A stretch of DNA of 48,824 nt from Acidobacteriota bacterium (GCA_020199995.1 JAIVJM010000031.1:1-48824), one strand, 5' to 3'. Numbered from the stretch's first letter, positions 30,090-37,921 are shown. Notes: generated from the sequence alone by a model not told the origin. A program made the numbers and translations.

Positions 30090-30869
30090 ATGAAAAAACG
30101 TATCAGCCTCAACCTGCACAGAAATCTCATCGCGATTATCGTGGTTCTGGTTTTCGCCGGGACTCTGGGAGTGACGATGCCGCCTTCCGACGCCCACGGC
30201 TCCTTCGGGAAAAAAACCGGCGGCGTGCGACAAGGCGGAGAAAAGGTCTTTACGAAATCCTCATTCCCCGACGAACCCATCCAAATCATCAAGGTGAAGA
30301 ATAAAAAGCGCGATATCCCCGTCGGGGGAAAGTTCAGGGACGACGACAACGAGTGGCTAAGCGGATTCACCATCACCGTCAGGAACAACTCGGGCATGGA
30401 CATTACACACCTGAGTTTCGCCATTCTTTTCCCCGCTGACAAAAATCAGGCAGAATCAGAGTTTTCTTACACTTACGACTTTATGTGGGGGCTCAGCCCG
30501 TTATCGCAACACTACAAAGAGAGCCGCAGACTACGGCCAGAAAGAGTGATTAAACAGAACGACAAGTTCGACCTGACCCTCTCCGACGCGCAGTATGACC
30601 ATATCCAGAAAGTCTTAAGCTCTCTTGGCTACCCCTCCGTCCGGGAGATAGGGATTTGGATTGACGAGGTGGGGTTCGATGACGGAACCAGTTGGAGGGG
30701 CGGGCGGATTATGCATCCGGGGGATCGCTCAGATAAGAACAGGCCCCCGTCCGGCGTGGGACGTATTCCTCGTCTCAGCGCCGTAGCCGCCGGTCGAATC
30801 ACGAACGCGGCTACCTTAAGACGGAATGCCGAAAAGCAGAAGGCAGTCAAAACGCTCAACGTGTCTTGA
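30090..30869 (+). CDS. Secreted or membrane-anchored protein of unknown function
   Basis: The product has 259 residues, not recognised. The N-terminus is a signal peptide or anchor (IAIIVVLVFAGTLGVTM). The mature part includes NEWLSGFTITVRNNSGMDIT and HLSFAILFPADKNQ, which look like a beta-sandwich, and a Trp/Gly-rich IWIDEVGFDDGTSW. Base composition is visibly less GC-rich than neighbours, with AAA and ATT codons common, which may point to later acquisition. The last 13 residues (AEKQKAVKTLNVS) are encoded by the left arm and loop of heptad repeat 10, so the original C-terminus was probably replaced or extended by the repeat. GCAGGAG precedes the ATG. Confidence 0.75.
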   Translation: MKKRISLNLHRNLIAIIVVLVFAGTLGVTMPPSDAHGSFGKKTGGVRQGGEKVFTKSSFPDEPIQIIKVKNKKRDIPVGGKFRDDDNEWLSGFTITVRNNSGMDITHLSFAILFPADKNQAESEFSYTYDFMWGLSPLSQHYKESRRLRPERVIKQNDKFDLTLSDAQYDHIQKVLSSLGYPSVREIGIWIDEVGFDDGTSWRGGRIMHPGDRSDKNRPPSGVGRIPRLSAVAAGRITNAATLRRNAEKQKAVKTLNVS

Positions 30870-30888
30870 CTGCCTCCTGCTTTTCGGC
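30828..30888. repeat. Heptad-type inverted repeat 10 (convergent spacer)
   Basis: Arms 30828-30850 and 30866-30888 pair at 22 of 23 positions. Further CTGCCTT words run to 30900. The stop of the upstream gene (30867-30869) lies in the right arm, so the left arm is coding. Confidence 0.88.
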
Positions 30889-30905
30889 CTACTGCCTTCT
30901 GTTCT

Positions 30906-32048
30906 TCAGCCGCCGCCGGTCGTGGTCTTCTGCGGGTTGGGGGGCTGGCCGAGGGTGCGGCGTGCCTCTTCGGCGTCGCGCGTGCGGCCCGTGCGTTCGT
31001 AGAGCGCGACGAGGCGTTCGAGGACGGCTGCCGTGCCGGGCTGGAGGCGGAGCGCCGCCTCGTAGTGCTTGACGGCGTCGCGGTCGCGCCGCTCGATCTC
31101 CAGTATCCCGGCGAGCTTGAGGTGCGCGTCGTACTCGCCGCCCGCGCGCGCGAAGCTCTTGAAGGCGCTGTCGTACTTGCCGAGCCGCGCCTCGACGATG
31201 CCGATGTTGTTCTGGACGACCGCGATGCCGGGCGCCAGACGCGCGGACTGCTTGAGCCGCTTGAGCGCCGCGCGGTAATCGTCGGAGAGGTAGAGCGAGT
31301 TGCCGAGGTTGGCGAGCACCACCGGGTCTCTGGGCGCGACCGAAAGCGCGCGCTCGTAACATTCAACCGCCTGCCGGTGCCAGCCGATGCGGTCGTAGGC
31401 GAGACCGAGGAGGTTGTTGGCCTCGACCAGTCCGGGGCCGACCGTGGCGGCGATGGAGAGTTCCGCAATCGCCTCGTTCAGATACCCGTGCTGGAGCAGC
31501 GCGCGCCCCTGCGAGAGCGAGTCGGGCGGGACGCCCTCGATGCGCGGGATGAACATCCCCGCGCGCGGCTCGGCGGGCGCAGTCGCAGCCTCGGAGGGGC
31601 GGATGATGCGCGCGCCTTCCGAGGGCACGCCGACGCCCGGCTGCGCGGCGGGCGCAATCGCGGGCGTGAAGGGAGGCGTGGCCTCAGCCGCGGTTGATTT
31701 TCTTTCGGGCTCGGGCGGCGTGCTTGTGACGGCTGAGGCCACCTGCGTAGTCTCAGGGGGGCCTTGATTCTCGGGCACGACTTGAGTATTGCGCTTCCGG
31801 GCCTCCTGCGAGGCGGACTTCTTACCGCCGCCGAACAGTCTGGCGAGCGCGCGGAACGGGGCCGAGAGCACGCGCGCGAGCTTGTTCTCTTTGCGTTTGA
31901 CGGGCTGCGCTTCGTCAGCCGGGCGCGCGATGGTGGTGGTGGCCGCCAGCACGGTCGCCGGCTGGCTCCCGCGCGCCGTCAGAGGCGTGAGCATGCCGGC
32001 GGTCAAAAAGACGGCGACCACGACGGAGATGATCTTGCGCTTGGACAC
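30906..32048 (-). CDS. Exported tetratricopeptide-repeat protein
   Basis: The product has 380 residues. A signal peptide or anchor (IISVVVAVFLTAGMLTPLTA) is followed by a basic stretch and a disordered Pro/Thr/Ala-rich region. About residues 195-365 hold five to six TPR units: LSQGRALLQHGYLNEAIAEL, NLLGLAYDRIGWHRQAVECY, ANLGNSLYLSDDYRAALKRL, NNIGIVEARLGKYDSAFKSF and AVKHYEAALRLQPG. TPR arrays mediate protein-protein contacts; the partner is unknown. GTG 32048 is chosen because GAGGAG lies about 10 bases before it and a good promoter stands upstream. The frame stays open to 32657 without plausible content. The C-terminus ends just after heptad repeat 10. Confidence 0.85.
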   Translation of the reverse strand: MSKRKIISVVVAVFLTAGMLTPLTARGSQPATVLAATTTIARPADEAQPVKRKENKLARVLSAPFRALARLFGGGKKSASQEARKRNTQVVPENQGPPETTQVASAVTSTPPEPERKSTAAEATPPFTPAIAPAAQPGVGVPSEGARIIRPSEAATAPAEPRAGMFIPRIEGVPPDSLSQGRALLQHGYLNEAIAELSIAATVGPGLVEANNLLGLAYDRIGWHRQAVECYERALSVAPRDPVVLANLGNSLYLSDDYRAALKRLKQSARLAPGIAVVQNNIGIVEARLGKYDSAFKSFARAGGEYDAHLKLAGILEIERRDRDAVKHYEAALRLQPGTAAVLERLVALYERTGRTRDAEEARRTLGQPPNPQKTTTGGG

Positions 32049-32362
32049 TTGGGCGGACTCCTCTGACTGCGAACGTGTTGCCGGGGAAGATTCTTGCGGT
32101 CGGCCACTTCGGCGAAACCGGAGAGCGAACGAAAGTATAAGCCACGCGGGGCTTGATGTAAAAACGCCGCCGGGCGAGGTCTGCCACGGCGAGAAGATGA
32201 CGTTGGGACTGACTCGCGCGCCCGAGCCGGGGCCGACGGGGCCGGGGCCGTTGGGCGCGCCCCACTTTCGCCCATTAGTGGTGGCGGATTTGTGAAGAGC
32301 GCGGCAGATTTCGGAGACGCAGGGTTGCCCCGAACGGGGCGGAGGGCGCGGACGCGCCGCCC
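32049..32362. other. Leader region of the TPR gene and spacer to the thioesterase
   Basis: 314 bases without a gene. A good minus-strand promoter is at 32134-32162. Beyond it, up to the thioesterase stop, I see only a GC-rich stretch (GGCCGACGGGGCCGGGG near 32230) with short self-complementary pieces. Confidence 0.5.
32134..32162 (-). promoter_or_regulatory. Sigma70-type promoter for the TPR gene
   Basis: Minus strand: TTTACA (32162-32157), a 17-base spacer, TATACT (32139-32134). Both boxes match the consensus at five of six positions. The leader would be about 80 bases. Confidence 0.7.
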
Positions 32363-32776
32363 TCATTCCGCGCTTTGCGCGAAGGCGCGACGGTACTCTT
32401 CCGTGATGGGCACGGCGCGGCGCTCGTCCATGTGCATTGCCACCTGCACGAGCGTCGCGCTGGCGCACAGCTCGACGCTCGCAGCGCGGCGCAGGCGATA
32501 CTCGAAAGTCGCCGAGGTGTCGCCGACGCACGAGACGAAGACCTCCACTTCGACCTCGTCGCCGTAGACGAACGGCGCGAAGAACTCCGCGCGCGCGTTG
32601 ACCGTCGGGAACCCCAGACGCTCCTCCTCCATCACACGCGCGTAAGCCTTCCCGCAACGCGCCGCGAAGAACTCTTCCATCGCTACGTGGCAGTAATGAA
32701 ACAGCACGGGATAATAAACGAGCCCCGCCGGGTCGCAGTCTCCGAAGCGCACAATGATTCGAGTAGAAAATGGCAT
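32363..32776 (-). CDS. 4HBT-type acyl-CoA thioesterase
   Basis: This is a hotdog-fold thioesterase of the 4-hydroxybenzoyl-CoA thioesterase group, 137 residues. The signature FGDCDPAGLVYYPVLFHYCH near residue 11 holds the catalytic Asp (DPAG). VEVEVFVSCVGDTSATFEYR and ATLVQVAMHMDERRAVPI are the following strands. It probably hydrolyses an aromatic or alicyclic CoA ester. The position directly after the aryl-CoA ligase gene suggests it frees CoA from dead-end or mis-charged thioesters of that pathway. Homologous thioesterases are associated with other aerobic CoA-dependent aromatic pathways. It is separated from the ligase gene by heptad repeat 11. Confidence 0.88.
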   Translation of the reverse strand: MPFSTRIIVRFGDCDPAGLVYYPVLFHYCHVAMEEFFAARCGKAYARVMEEERLGFPTVNARAEFFAPFVYGDEVEVEVFVSCVGDTSATFEYRLRRAASVELCASATLVQVAMHMDERRAVPITEEYRRAFAQSAE

Positions 32777-32790
32777 AAGAGCGGTGTCGG

Positions 32791-32885
32791 GTGAACCGTG
32801 ACGGGTAACAGGATAAAAACCATCAACAATGAACCATGACGGGCATCGGTCTTCATCTTGTCACCTGTCACCCGTCACGGTTCAC
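32791..32885. repeat. Heptad inverted repeat 11 (ligase/thioesterase spacer)
   Basis: GTGAACC, GTGACGG, GTAACAG units. Arms 32791-32812 and 32864-32885 pair at 21 of 22 positions. Further TGTCACC units lie inside the loop side. The ligase stop (32870-32868) and its last five codons (VNRDG) lie in the right arm. The CGGCTTTT tail follows. Confidence 0.9.
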
Positions 32886-34424
32886 GGCTTTTAATTTCTT
32901 CCTGTCAATTTTGCCGCGGTCGTTTTTGGGCAGGGAGGCGACGAACTCGACCCAGCGCGGGTACTTGTAGAGCGCGAGGTGCGATTTGACGAAGTCTTTG
33001 ATTGACTGCGCGAGTTTGTCGCCGGGGGCATGGCCTTCGCGGAGGACGACGAAGGCTTTCGGCTTGACGAGGCGGTCGCCCGCGTCGTGGCCGACGACCG
33101 CCGCTTCGAGGACGGCTTCGTGCCCGAGCAGGCAGTTCTCGATCTCGGCGGGCGCGACGAAGACGCCCGAGACTTTCAGCATGTCGTCGGTGCGCCCGTG
33201 ATACCAGAAATATCCTTCCCCGTCCACGTGGAACTGGTCGCCGGTCGTGCACCAGTCGCCCGCGAAGGTCTCTTTCGAGTTCTCGTGCGCCTGCCAGTAG
33301 CACAGCGCGGCTGAGTCGCCCTTGACACGCAGCGTGCCCATCTCGCCCGCCGGGACGGCGCGGCCTTCGGCGTCCACGACCTGTGCTTCGTACCCTTCGA
33401 CGACTCGGCCCAAACTGCCCGGCTTGACGTCGCCCGGTCGGTTCGTGATGTAGATGTGGAACATCTCGGCGGAGCCGATGCCGTCCAGAATCTCGACGCC
33501 GAACGTCTCCGTCCAGCGCCGGTAAAGCTCCTCGGGCAGCGCCTCACCCGCCGAAAGGCAGCAGCGCAGAGACGAGAGGTCGTGGGTCGCCGCCCCCTCG
33601 ACGTTGAGCATGCCGTTAATCATCGTCGGCACGCTCGTCAGGATCGTGGGGCGGTGGCGCTCGATGACCTCGAACAACTTCTCCGGCGTCGAGCGCTCAG
33701 AGAAGAGCACGGTCGCGCCGCCCGACGCGAAGGGGAAGAGCAGATTCGTGCCCGTCGCGTAGCCGAAGAAGAGCTTCGGCACGGAGACGGTCAAATCATT
33801 CTCGCCGACGCCGAGCACGCGCTTGGCGTAGCACTCGGTGTTGTAAGGCAGGTCGTGGTGGAGGTGCACCGCGCCCTTCGGGTGGCCGGTCGAGCCGGAG
33901 GTGAAGAGCCAGATCGCGATGTCGTCGCGGTGCGTGTCGGCGGGCGTCAACTCGTCGCCCTCTGCGCCGACTGCGTCGGCGAAAGAATGAAACTCCCCGT
34001 GCTCATCCCCGACCACTAAGACGTTCTTCAAGTGCCGCGCTGTCTTCGCCGCCTCGCTGAAATTCTCCAGCAGCGATTCGTGGACGACCGCCACGCGCGC
34101 GCGCGTGTATTCGAGGTAATACTTGTAGTCCTCAGCCGGGAGCAGCGGGTTGACCATCGTCAGCACCGCGCCCACCTTCGCTGCGCCGAACCACGTCCAG
34201 ACAAACTCCGGGCAGTCGGGCAGCACGAGCAGCACGCGGTCTTCCAACTCCACGCCGAGCGCGCGCAGGGCGTTCCCCACGCGGTTCGAGCGTCTCACGG
34301 CGTCGCCGTAGGTGTATGACTCGTCGCGGTAATAGAGACATGTCTTGCCTTCGCGCCCCTCCTCCACGTTGTGGTAGAGGAAGTAGTCGGCCATGTTGAA
34401 GCGTTCGGGGAATTCAACTTTCAT
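32868..34424 (-). CDS. Benzoate/2-aminobenzoate-CoA ligase
   Basis: This is an aryl-CoA synthetase of the benzoate-CoA ligase family, which activates the carboxylate with ATP to an acyl-AMP and then CoA. The product has 518 residues. Start MKVEFPERFNMADYFLYHN is typical. The AMP-binding P-loop is LFTSGSTGHPKGAVHLHHD, followed by KLFFGYATGTNLLFP, which is characteristic of this subfamily. Then come GEALPEELYRRW, the DGIGSAEMFHIYI adenine/acid-binding motif, DWCTTGDQFHVD, GRTDDMLKVSG and the C-terminal Lys region (KNDRGKIDRKKL). From context (kynureninase, anthraniloyl-CoA oxygenase) the likely substrate is anthranilate. Sequence alone cannot separate benzoate from 2-aminobenzoate. ATG 34424 is preferred over the GTG directly before it. 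Confidence 0.9.
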   Translation of the reverse strand: MKVEFPERFNMADYFLYHNVEEGREGKTCLYYRDESYTYGDAVRRSNRVGNALRALGVELEDRVLLVLPDCPEFVWTWFGAAKVGAVLTMVNPLLPAEDYKYYLEYTRARVAVVHESLLENFSEAAKTARHLKNVLVVGDEHGEFHSFADAVGAEGDELTPADTHRDDIAIWLFTSGSTGHPKGAVHLHHDLPYNTECYAKRVLGVGENDLTVSVPKLFFGYATGTNLLFPFASGGATVLFSERSTPEKLFEVIERHRPTILTSVPTMINGMLNVEGAATHDLSSLRCCLSAGEALPEELYRRWTETFGVEILDGIGSAEMFHIYITNRPGDVKPGSLGRVVEGYEAQVVDAEGRAVPAGEMGTLRVKGDSAALCYWQAHENSKETFAGDWCTTGDQFHVDGEGYFWYHGRTDDMLKVSGVFVAPAEIENCLLGHEAVLEAAVVGHDAGDRLVKPKAFVVLREGHAPGDKLAQSIKDFVKSHLALYKYPRWVEFVASLPKNDRGKIDRKKLKAVNRDG

Positions 34425-34497
34425 CACTGCTCACCGAATTGATGTGATTCACCCTTCTGGAAGCAGACTGCTCGGACAATAAACTGCCCGAGCGACA

Positions 34498-35340
34498 TCA
34501 TCTCTCACCGGCGAAGGGGCAGCCCGCCGCGCCGTGCTTCGTGTCGAGGTAGGTGCGCGCCTCCCACAGCTCGGGGAAGAATTTTTTGTCGAGCGTGGTG
34601 CGCAGATACCCGACGCCCTCGCTGCCGCCCGTGCCGCGCTTCGAGCCGACCATCCGCTCGACCATCTTGACGTGGTGGTATCGCCACAGCGAGAAGTGCT
34701 CGTCGTGCGCGATGAGGCTCTCGGCGAGCTGGTATTCCTCGTAACGCGACTCGAAGTGCGTGAGGATTTCGAGCACGGCGCGTGCCCGCTGGCCGTAGCG
34801 GCGCTGCCGCTCGCCTTCGTCGAGCGAGGCGTCGTCGGGGGGTGCGTCCAGACCCTTGCGCGTGAGGTAGGCGTAGAAGGCTTCGCCGAGCGTCGGGGAG
34901 TCGAAGCGCGCGCGCAGGCGGGGCGCGGCGAACTCGTCCGTCTCGAAGGCGCGCAGCACCGACGCGTCCTTGAGGCCCGAGGAGAATTCGATCTCGCGGA
35001 ACTGCATGGACTGGAAGCCGCTCGCCGGGTTCAGCTCGTCGCGGAAGCCGAGGAAGTTGATCGGCGTCATCGTCTCAAGGATGTGAATCTGCGTGACGAG
35101 CAGCTTCTCGATCTCGACCACGCGCGCGAGCGCACGGGTCGCCAGCGGCGCGCGGTCTTCGCCGAGCGCGAGCGCGGCGGCGTCTATCTCATGCAGAATT
35201 TGCTTGAACCACAGCTCATAAGCCTGATGAATCGTGATGAAGAGCAGCTCGTCGTGGTGCGCAGGGTCTGAGAGGCAGTCCTGCAACGCGATCAGGTCGC
35301 GCACGCGCAGGTACTTGTTGTAAGACAAAGGCTCAGTCAT
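34498..35340 (-). CDS. kynA: Tryptophan 2,3-dioxygenase
   Basis: This heme enzyme opens the indole ring of L-tryptophan with O2 to N-formylkynurenine, the first step of the kynurenine route. The 280-residue product has the family length. Recognisable blocks are LSYNKYLRVRDLIALQ, DELLFITIHQAYELWFKQIL, the substrate-binding INFLGFRDELNPASGFQSMQ, FREIEF, the heme-ligand region SLWRYHHVKMVERMVGSKRG and TGGSEGVGYLRTTLD. ATG 35340 (MTEPLSYNKYL) is chosen; the open frame before it lacks family similarity. The ligase gene is 73 bases downstream. A stem-loop in the leader (35393-35435) may be regulatory. Confidence 0.97.
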   Translation of the reverse strand: MTEPLSYNKYLRVRDLIALQDCLSDPAHHDELLFITIHQAYELWFKQILHEIDAAALALGEDRAPLATRALARVVEIEKLLVTQIHILETMTPINFLGFRDELNPASGFQSMQFREIEFSSGLKDASVLRAFETDEFAAPRLRARFDSPTLGEAFYAYLTRKGLDAPPDDASLDEGERQRRYGQRARAVLEILTHFESRYEEYQLAESLIAHDEHFSLWRYHHVKMVERMVGSKRGTGGSEGVGYLRTTLDKKFFPELWEARTYLDTKHGAAGCPFAGER

Positions 35341-35392
35341 GGCTAATTCGATTGAGAAGTATGGCTCACCCTGAAATTGAATCGCATCAGAT

Positions 35393-35435
35393 AGGCGCAC
35401 AAGTTGGGATGGACGAGCATCCTCATTGTGCGCCT
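35393..35435 (-). promoter_or_regulatory. Stem-loop in the kynA leader
   Basis: A perfect 10-bp stem (35393-35402 with 35426-35435) surrounds a second stem GGATG/CATCC (35407-35411, 35418-35422) with a 6-base loop. It lies 53 bases before the kynA start. It could be an operator, an attenuator or a protein-binding leader element. Confidence 0.45.
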
Positions 35436-35469
35436 CGACTCTCAGGTGAGGCAAGTGTGGTATTGCCCT

Positions 35470-35709
35470 TCAAATCTCCACGTCGGTAATGTTTCCGGCG
35501 GCGCGTAAGAGCAACAGCCATTGACGCACCCGACCGGCTTCGTGTTCGCGCGTCTCGACGCACAAAGAGTTAAGACAGACGAGCAGCGATTCTCCGGCGC
35601 GCGGTTCGGTGAAGTGAACCGCTTCGCCCCCGTCGAGGCGGAGCGAGTCGCTTGATTCGGTGGCGGAGAGGGCGGCGGCCACTTCCGTCGTGACCGCGAA
35701 GACCTCCAC
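35470..35709 (-). CDS. Possible small protein, unknown
   Basis: A 79-codon frame beginning with GTG and no visible ribosome binding site. The sequence has a plausible globular pattern (SLRLDGGEAVHFTEP, ESLLVCLNSLCVET, VRQWLLLLRAAGNITDVEI) and good codon use, but I recognise no family. It could be a gene remnant next to the TPR fragment. Confidence 0.3.
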   Translation of the reverse strand: MEVFAVTTEVAAALSATESSDSLRLDGGEAVHFTEPRAGESLLVCLNSLCVETREHEAGRVRQWLLLLRAAGNITDVEI

Positions 35710-35712
35710 GGA

Positions 35713-36066
35713 ATGTCAGACGAAGCGGTCGCGGCATACCTCAAATCGAAGACGCTCGGCGGAGCGGGTGCGGAAGAAATCGTCAAGCTGAAAAAGGCGT
35801 ACGAGAAGGGGGGCATGAATGGATTCTGGAGGGAGGAACTCGCTCAGACCCTCGAACGTGAGAAGAAGAAATACGTTGCACCGTACAATATTGCCTTGCT
35901 GTACGGTCGCTTAGGCGAGTTTGACAAGGCATTCGAGTGGCTGGAGAAAGCCTACATCGAACGCACGTCGCTGCTCGTCGCCCTCAAGTCGGATCATGAG
36001 TTTGATGCCCTGCGCTCGGACCCCCGTTTCGCGTCTCTCGTAAAGCGTATCGGTCTACCTCAATAA
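35713..36066 (+). CDS. Orphan C-terminal tetratricopeptide tail (probable gene remnant)
   Basis: The product has 117 residues. VAPYNIALLYGRLGEFDKAFEWLEKAY and LKSDHEFDALRSDPRFASLVKRIG are the standard last TPR and closing motif of large acidobacterial regulators that carry kinase, cyclase or winged-helix domains at the N-terminus. Here the N-terminal domain is absent: no related sequence is found upstream, where the DNA contains only a doubtful opposite-strand ORF and the kynA leader. It therefore looks like the 3' end of a decayed or rearranged gene, although it could still be translated from ATG 35713. It interrupts the otherwise minus-strand kynU-kynA-ligase order. Confidence 0.65.
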   Translation: MSDEAVAAYLKSKTLGGAGAEEIVKLKKAYEKGGMNGFWREELAQTLEREKKKYVAPYNIALLYGRLGEFDKAFEWLEKAYIERTSLLVALKSDHEFDALRSDPRFASLVKRIGLPQ

Positions 36067-36171
36067 AGCAAGAGTAACGCTATAGAGCTGTTCGGCCAGA
36101 GCGCGGCTCGTGTTCGGCTGCGTCATCAGCAGGGCGATGGCTTCCTCGCGGTTGACGGGGTCGTCCCTCAT
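36055..36171 (-). CDS. Possible 38-residue ORF coupled to kynU
   Basis: ATG 36171 lies 6 bases after the kynU stop, with GCAGGG before it. The frame encodes a short helical peptide (MRDDPVNREEAIALLM...) and ends at 36055, overlapping the end of the convergent TPR fragment. Too short for a reliable call; it may be a remnant. Confidence 0.25.
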   Translation of the reverse strand: MRDDPVNREEAIALLMTQPNTSRALAEQLYSVTLALLR

Positions 36172-36177
36172 CCCTGC

Positions 36178-37374
36178 TTAAAATGCCGCGCCCGCCGCCT
36201 CGTGCGCGGCGTAGGCGCGCGTCTCGACGATGTCGCGCATCTCGCGGACGATTGCCGCGAGTTCCTCGTCCTTCGTGTAGAAGTGCGGCGAGATGCGGAT
36301 GCCAGCGCCGGGGCGGTAGTCAACGATGAACTCGCGGCGGATGAGCTCGCGCGTGACCGCGGGCGCGTGTTCGTGCGCGACGGTGATGGTCCCGCCTCGG
36401 CGGGCGGGGTCGCGCGGGCTGGTGACGCGGAAGCCCGCCTCCTCGGCCAGCTCGATGAGCGTCTGCGTCTGCCGCATGCTCTTGGCGCGGATACGCTCGA
36501 CGCCGATCTCGTTGATGATCCGATAGCCGGACTGCGCGGCGTAGAGCGCGGGTATGGCGGGCGAGCCGTGGAGGAAGCGCGCGATGCCTTCGGCATAGTG
36601 GATAGGCGCGTCCTCGAAGGCGAAGGGCGAGGCATGAGCCATCCAGCCCGTGACCTTCGGCTCAAGTTTCTGCTGGAGGCGCGGCGCGACGTAGAGGTAG
36701 CCCGCGCCGGGGCCGCCGCAGAGCCACTTCACCGAGCCACCCGTCGCGAAATCAACGTCGAGGTCTTTGACGCTGAAGGGGACTGTGCCCGCCGACTGGT
36801 AGGTATCGAGCACGACGAGCGCGCCGACCTCGTGCGCGCGCTCGGTGATGGCGCGCGCGTCTTGCAGAAAGGCGCTCTTGAAGAGGACGTGCGAGAGCGG
36901 GACGAGCAGCGTCTCTTCGTCAATCGCGGCGAGCAGCGGTTCGAGCGGGGCGGTTGTGCCGTCCTCAGACTTGACCTTCTCCACCCGGAACCGCCCGTCG
37001 CGCGCGTGCGACTCGTAGACGTACATCACGGAAGGGAATTCAAGCTCGGAATAGACGATCTTGTTTCGTTTGGTCTGGGGCGTCGTGTCAAAGCAGGAGA
37101 GGATAAGCGACTGGCAGACCGAGACGTTCTGATGCATGGCGATGGTGCCGGGGTCGGCCCCGACGATGCGCGCCACCTCGTCGCCCACGGTCAGGGGCAT
37201 GTCCCACCACCCCTCGGCCCACGCGCGCACGCCGCGCGTCGCCCACAGGTCGGCGTACTCACGCACGCGCTCGAAAGTCCCGCGCGGCATCGCGCCGAGG
37301 CTGTGCGAGATGAGATACACGGCCTGCTCAAGGATGGGAAACTCGCGCCGCCACTCCAAAAGCTCGTCCGCCAA
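36178..37374 (-). CDS. kynU: Kynureninase (PLP-dependent, class V fold)
   Basis: Kynureninase cleaves kynurenine to anthranilate and alanine. The product has 398 residues. Class V aminotransferase blocks: AVYLISHSLGAMPRGTFE at the start, the ring-stacking region IAMHQNVSVCQSLI, PLSHVLFKSAFLQDA, the Asp in VVLDTYQSAGTVPF, the PLP lysine in GGSVKWLCGGPGAGYLYV, and the closing VDYRPGAGIRISPHFY. The GGPG after the lysine is characteristic of kynureninases. TTG 37374 is chosen because AAGGAGG (37389-37383) lies 8 bases upstream; an open frame extends to 37536 but crosses the promoter. Other class V enzymes are possible; the context with kynA and the anthraniloyl-CoA genes favours kynureninase. Confidence 0.88.
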   Translation of the reverse strand: MADELLEWRREFPILEQAVYLISHSLGAMPRGTFERVREYADLWATRGVRAWAEGWWDMPLTVGDEVARIVGADPGTIAMHQNVSVCQSLILSCFDTTPQTKRNKIVYSELEFPSVMYVYESHARDGRFRVEKVKSEDGTTAPLEPLLAAIDEETLLVPLSHVLFKSAFLQDARAITERAHEVGALVVLDTYQSAGTVPFSVKDLDVDFATGGSVKWLCGGPGAGYLYVAPRLQQKLEPKVTGWMAHASPFAFEDAPIHYAEGIARFLHGSPAIPALYAAQSGYRIINEIGVERIRAKSMRQTQTLIELAEEAGFRVTSPRDPARRGGTITVAHEHAPAVTRELIRREFIVDYRPGAGIRISPHFYTKDEELAAIVREMRDIVETRAYAAHEAAGAAF

Positions 37375-37409
37375 ATGCCTTCGCCTCCTTACTTCTTCGA
37401 ATGCTTTTT

Positions 37410-37438
37410 CAGTATAGCCATCTGCTGTTTGGATGGCT
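37410..37438 (-). promoter_or_regulatory. kynU promoter overlapped by a palindromic operator
   Basis: Minus strand: TAGCCA (37438-37433), a 17-base spacer, TATACT (37415-37410). A perfect 8-bp inverted repeat, TAGCCATC (37414-37421) and GATGGCTA (37431-37438), spans exactly from the -35 box to the -10 box. That is the expected place for a repressor site. Confidence 0.6.
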
Positions 37439-37492
37439 ACCCGAACCGTCGGGCGCGACGGTTGAAGTCTGAGGGCGAGGGCCAATGGGGCT

Positions 37493-37921
37493 TCAGCTCT
37501 GATCCTTGACGGTGTTGATTTCGCGCTCGGCGTCAACGGGGGGGCGTCGAAAATTCGCTGAAGGGGCTTTGAGGTTGTAGGCCGCGATGCGCCGGTTGAG
37601 GTCGGCGACGTGGCGGCGGAAGGCGTTCAGTACCCCGCGCCAGTCGGAGTCGGCCTGCGCCAGCGCGCGCTTCGACTTGAGGCTCTCTTGATAAGCGTTC
37701 CACGAGCGCATGAGGTCGGCGCGCGCGCCCTCAATGGAGGCGTCGAGGTCGGCCCGCTGTTTGATCCAAGGCAGGGGCAGACAGTTGTTCTTGAAGAGGA
37801 GGAAGGTCGAGCGCGCGAACTGGTTGACGAAAGAGGTCTCGTCGCGCTGCGGGGACTTGAGCGAGCCGCGCACGGACGCCTTTTTGAACCTACGACCGAA
37901 TAAATCATCCCACATGCTCAT
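37493..37921 (-). CDS. DUF1992-like protein
   Basis: The product has 142 residues. The C-terminal half matches the DUF1992 (DnaJ subfamily C member 28-like) pattern: LPWIKQRADLDASIEGARAD, then HVADLNRRIAAYNLKAPSAN, and RRPPVDAEREI at the end. The N-terminal part (MWDDLFGRRFKK) is short and basic. The family function is unknown; it is unlikely to be part of tryptophan breakdown. It starts at ATG 37921 with AAGG 9 bases upstream. It is divergent from the OYE-type reductase gene. Confidence 0.7.
   Translation of the reverse strand: MSMWDDLFGRRFKKASVRGSLKSPQRDETSFVNQFARSTFLLFKNNCLPLPWIKQRADLDASIEGARADLMRSWNAYQESLKSKRALAQADSDWRGVLNAFRRHVADLNRRIAAYNLKAPSANFRRPPVDAEREINTVKDQS

Larger units (their letters stand above)
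35341..35712. other. Upstream region of kynA
   Basis: 372 bases holding the kynA leader hairpin and one doubtful minus-strand ORF (35470-35709). No strong promoter was recognised for kynA. Confidence 0.45.

Noticed and set aside
28400-30090. Sigma54 (-24/-12) promoter near the NtrC-type regulator
   Set aside because: I found no GG-N10-GC site with the expected context; the downstream gene has a sigma70-like promoter instead.
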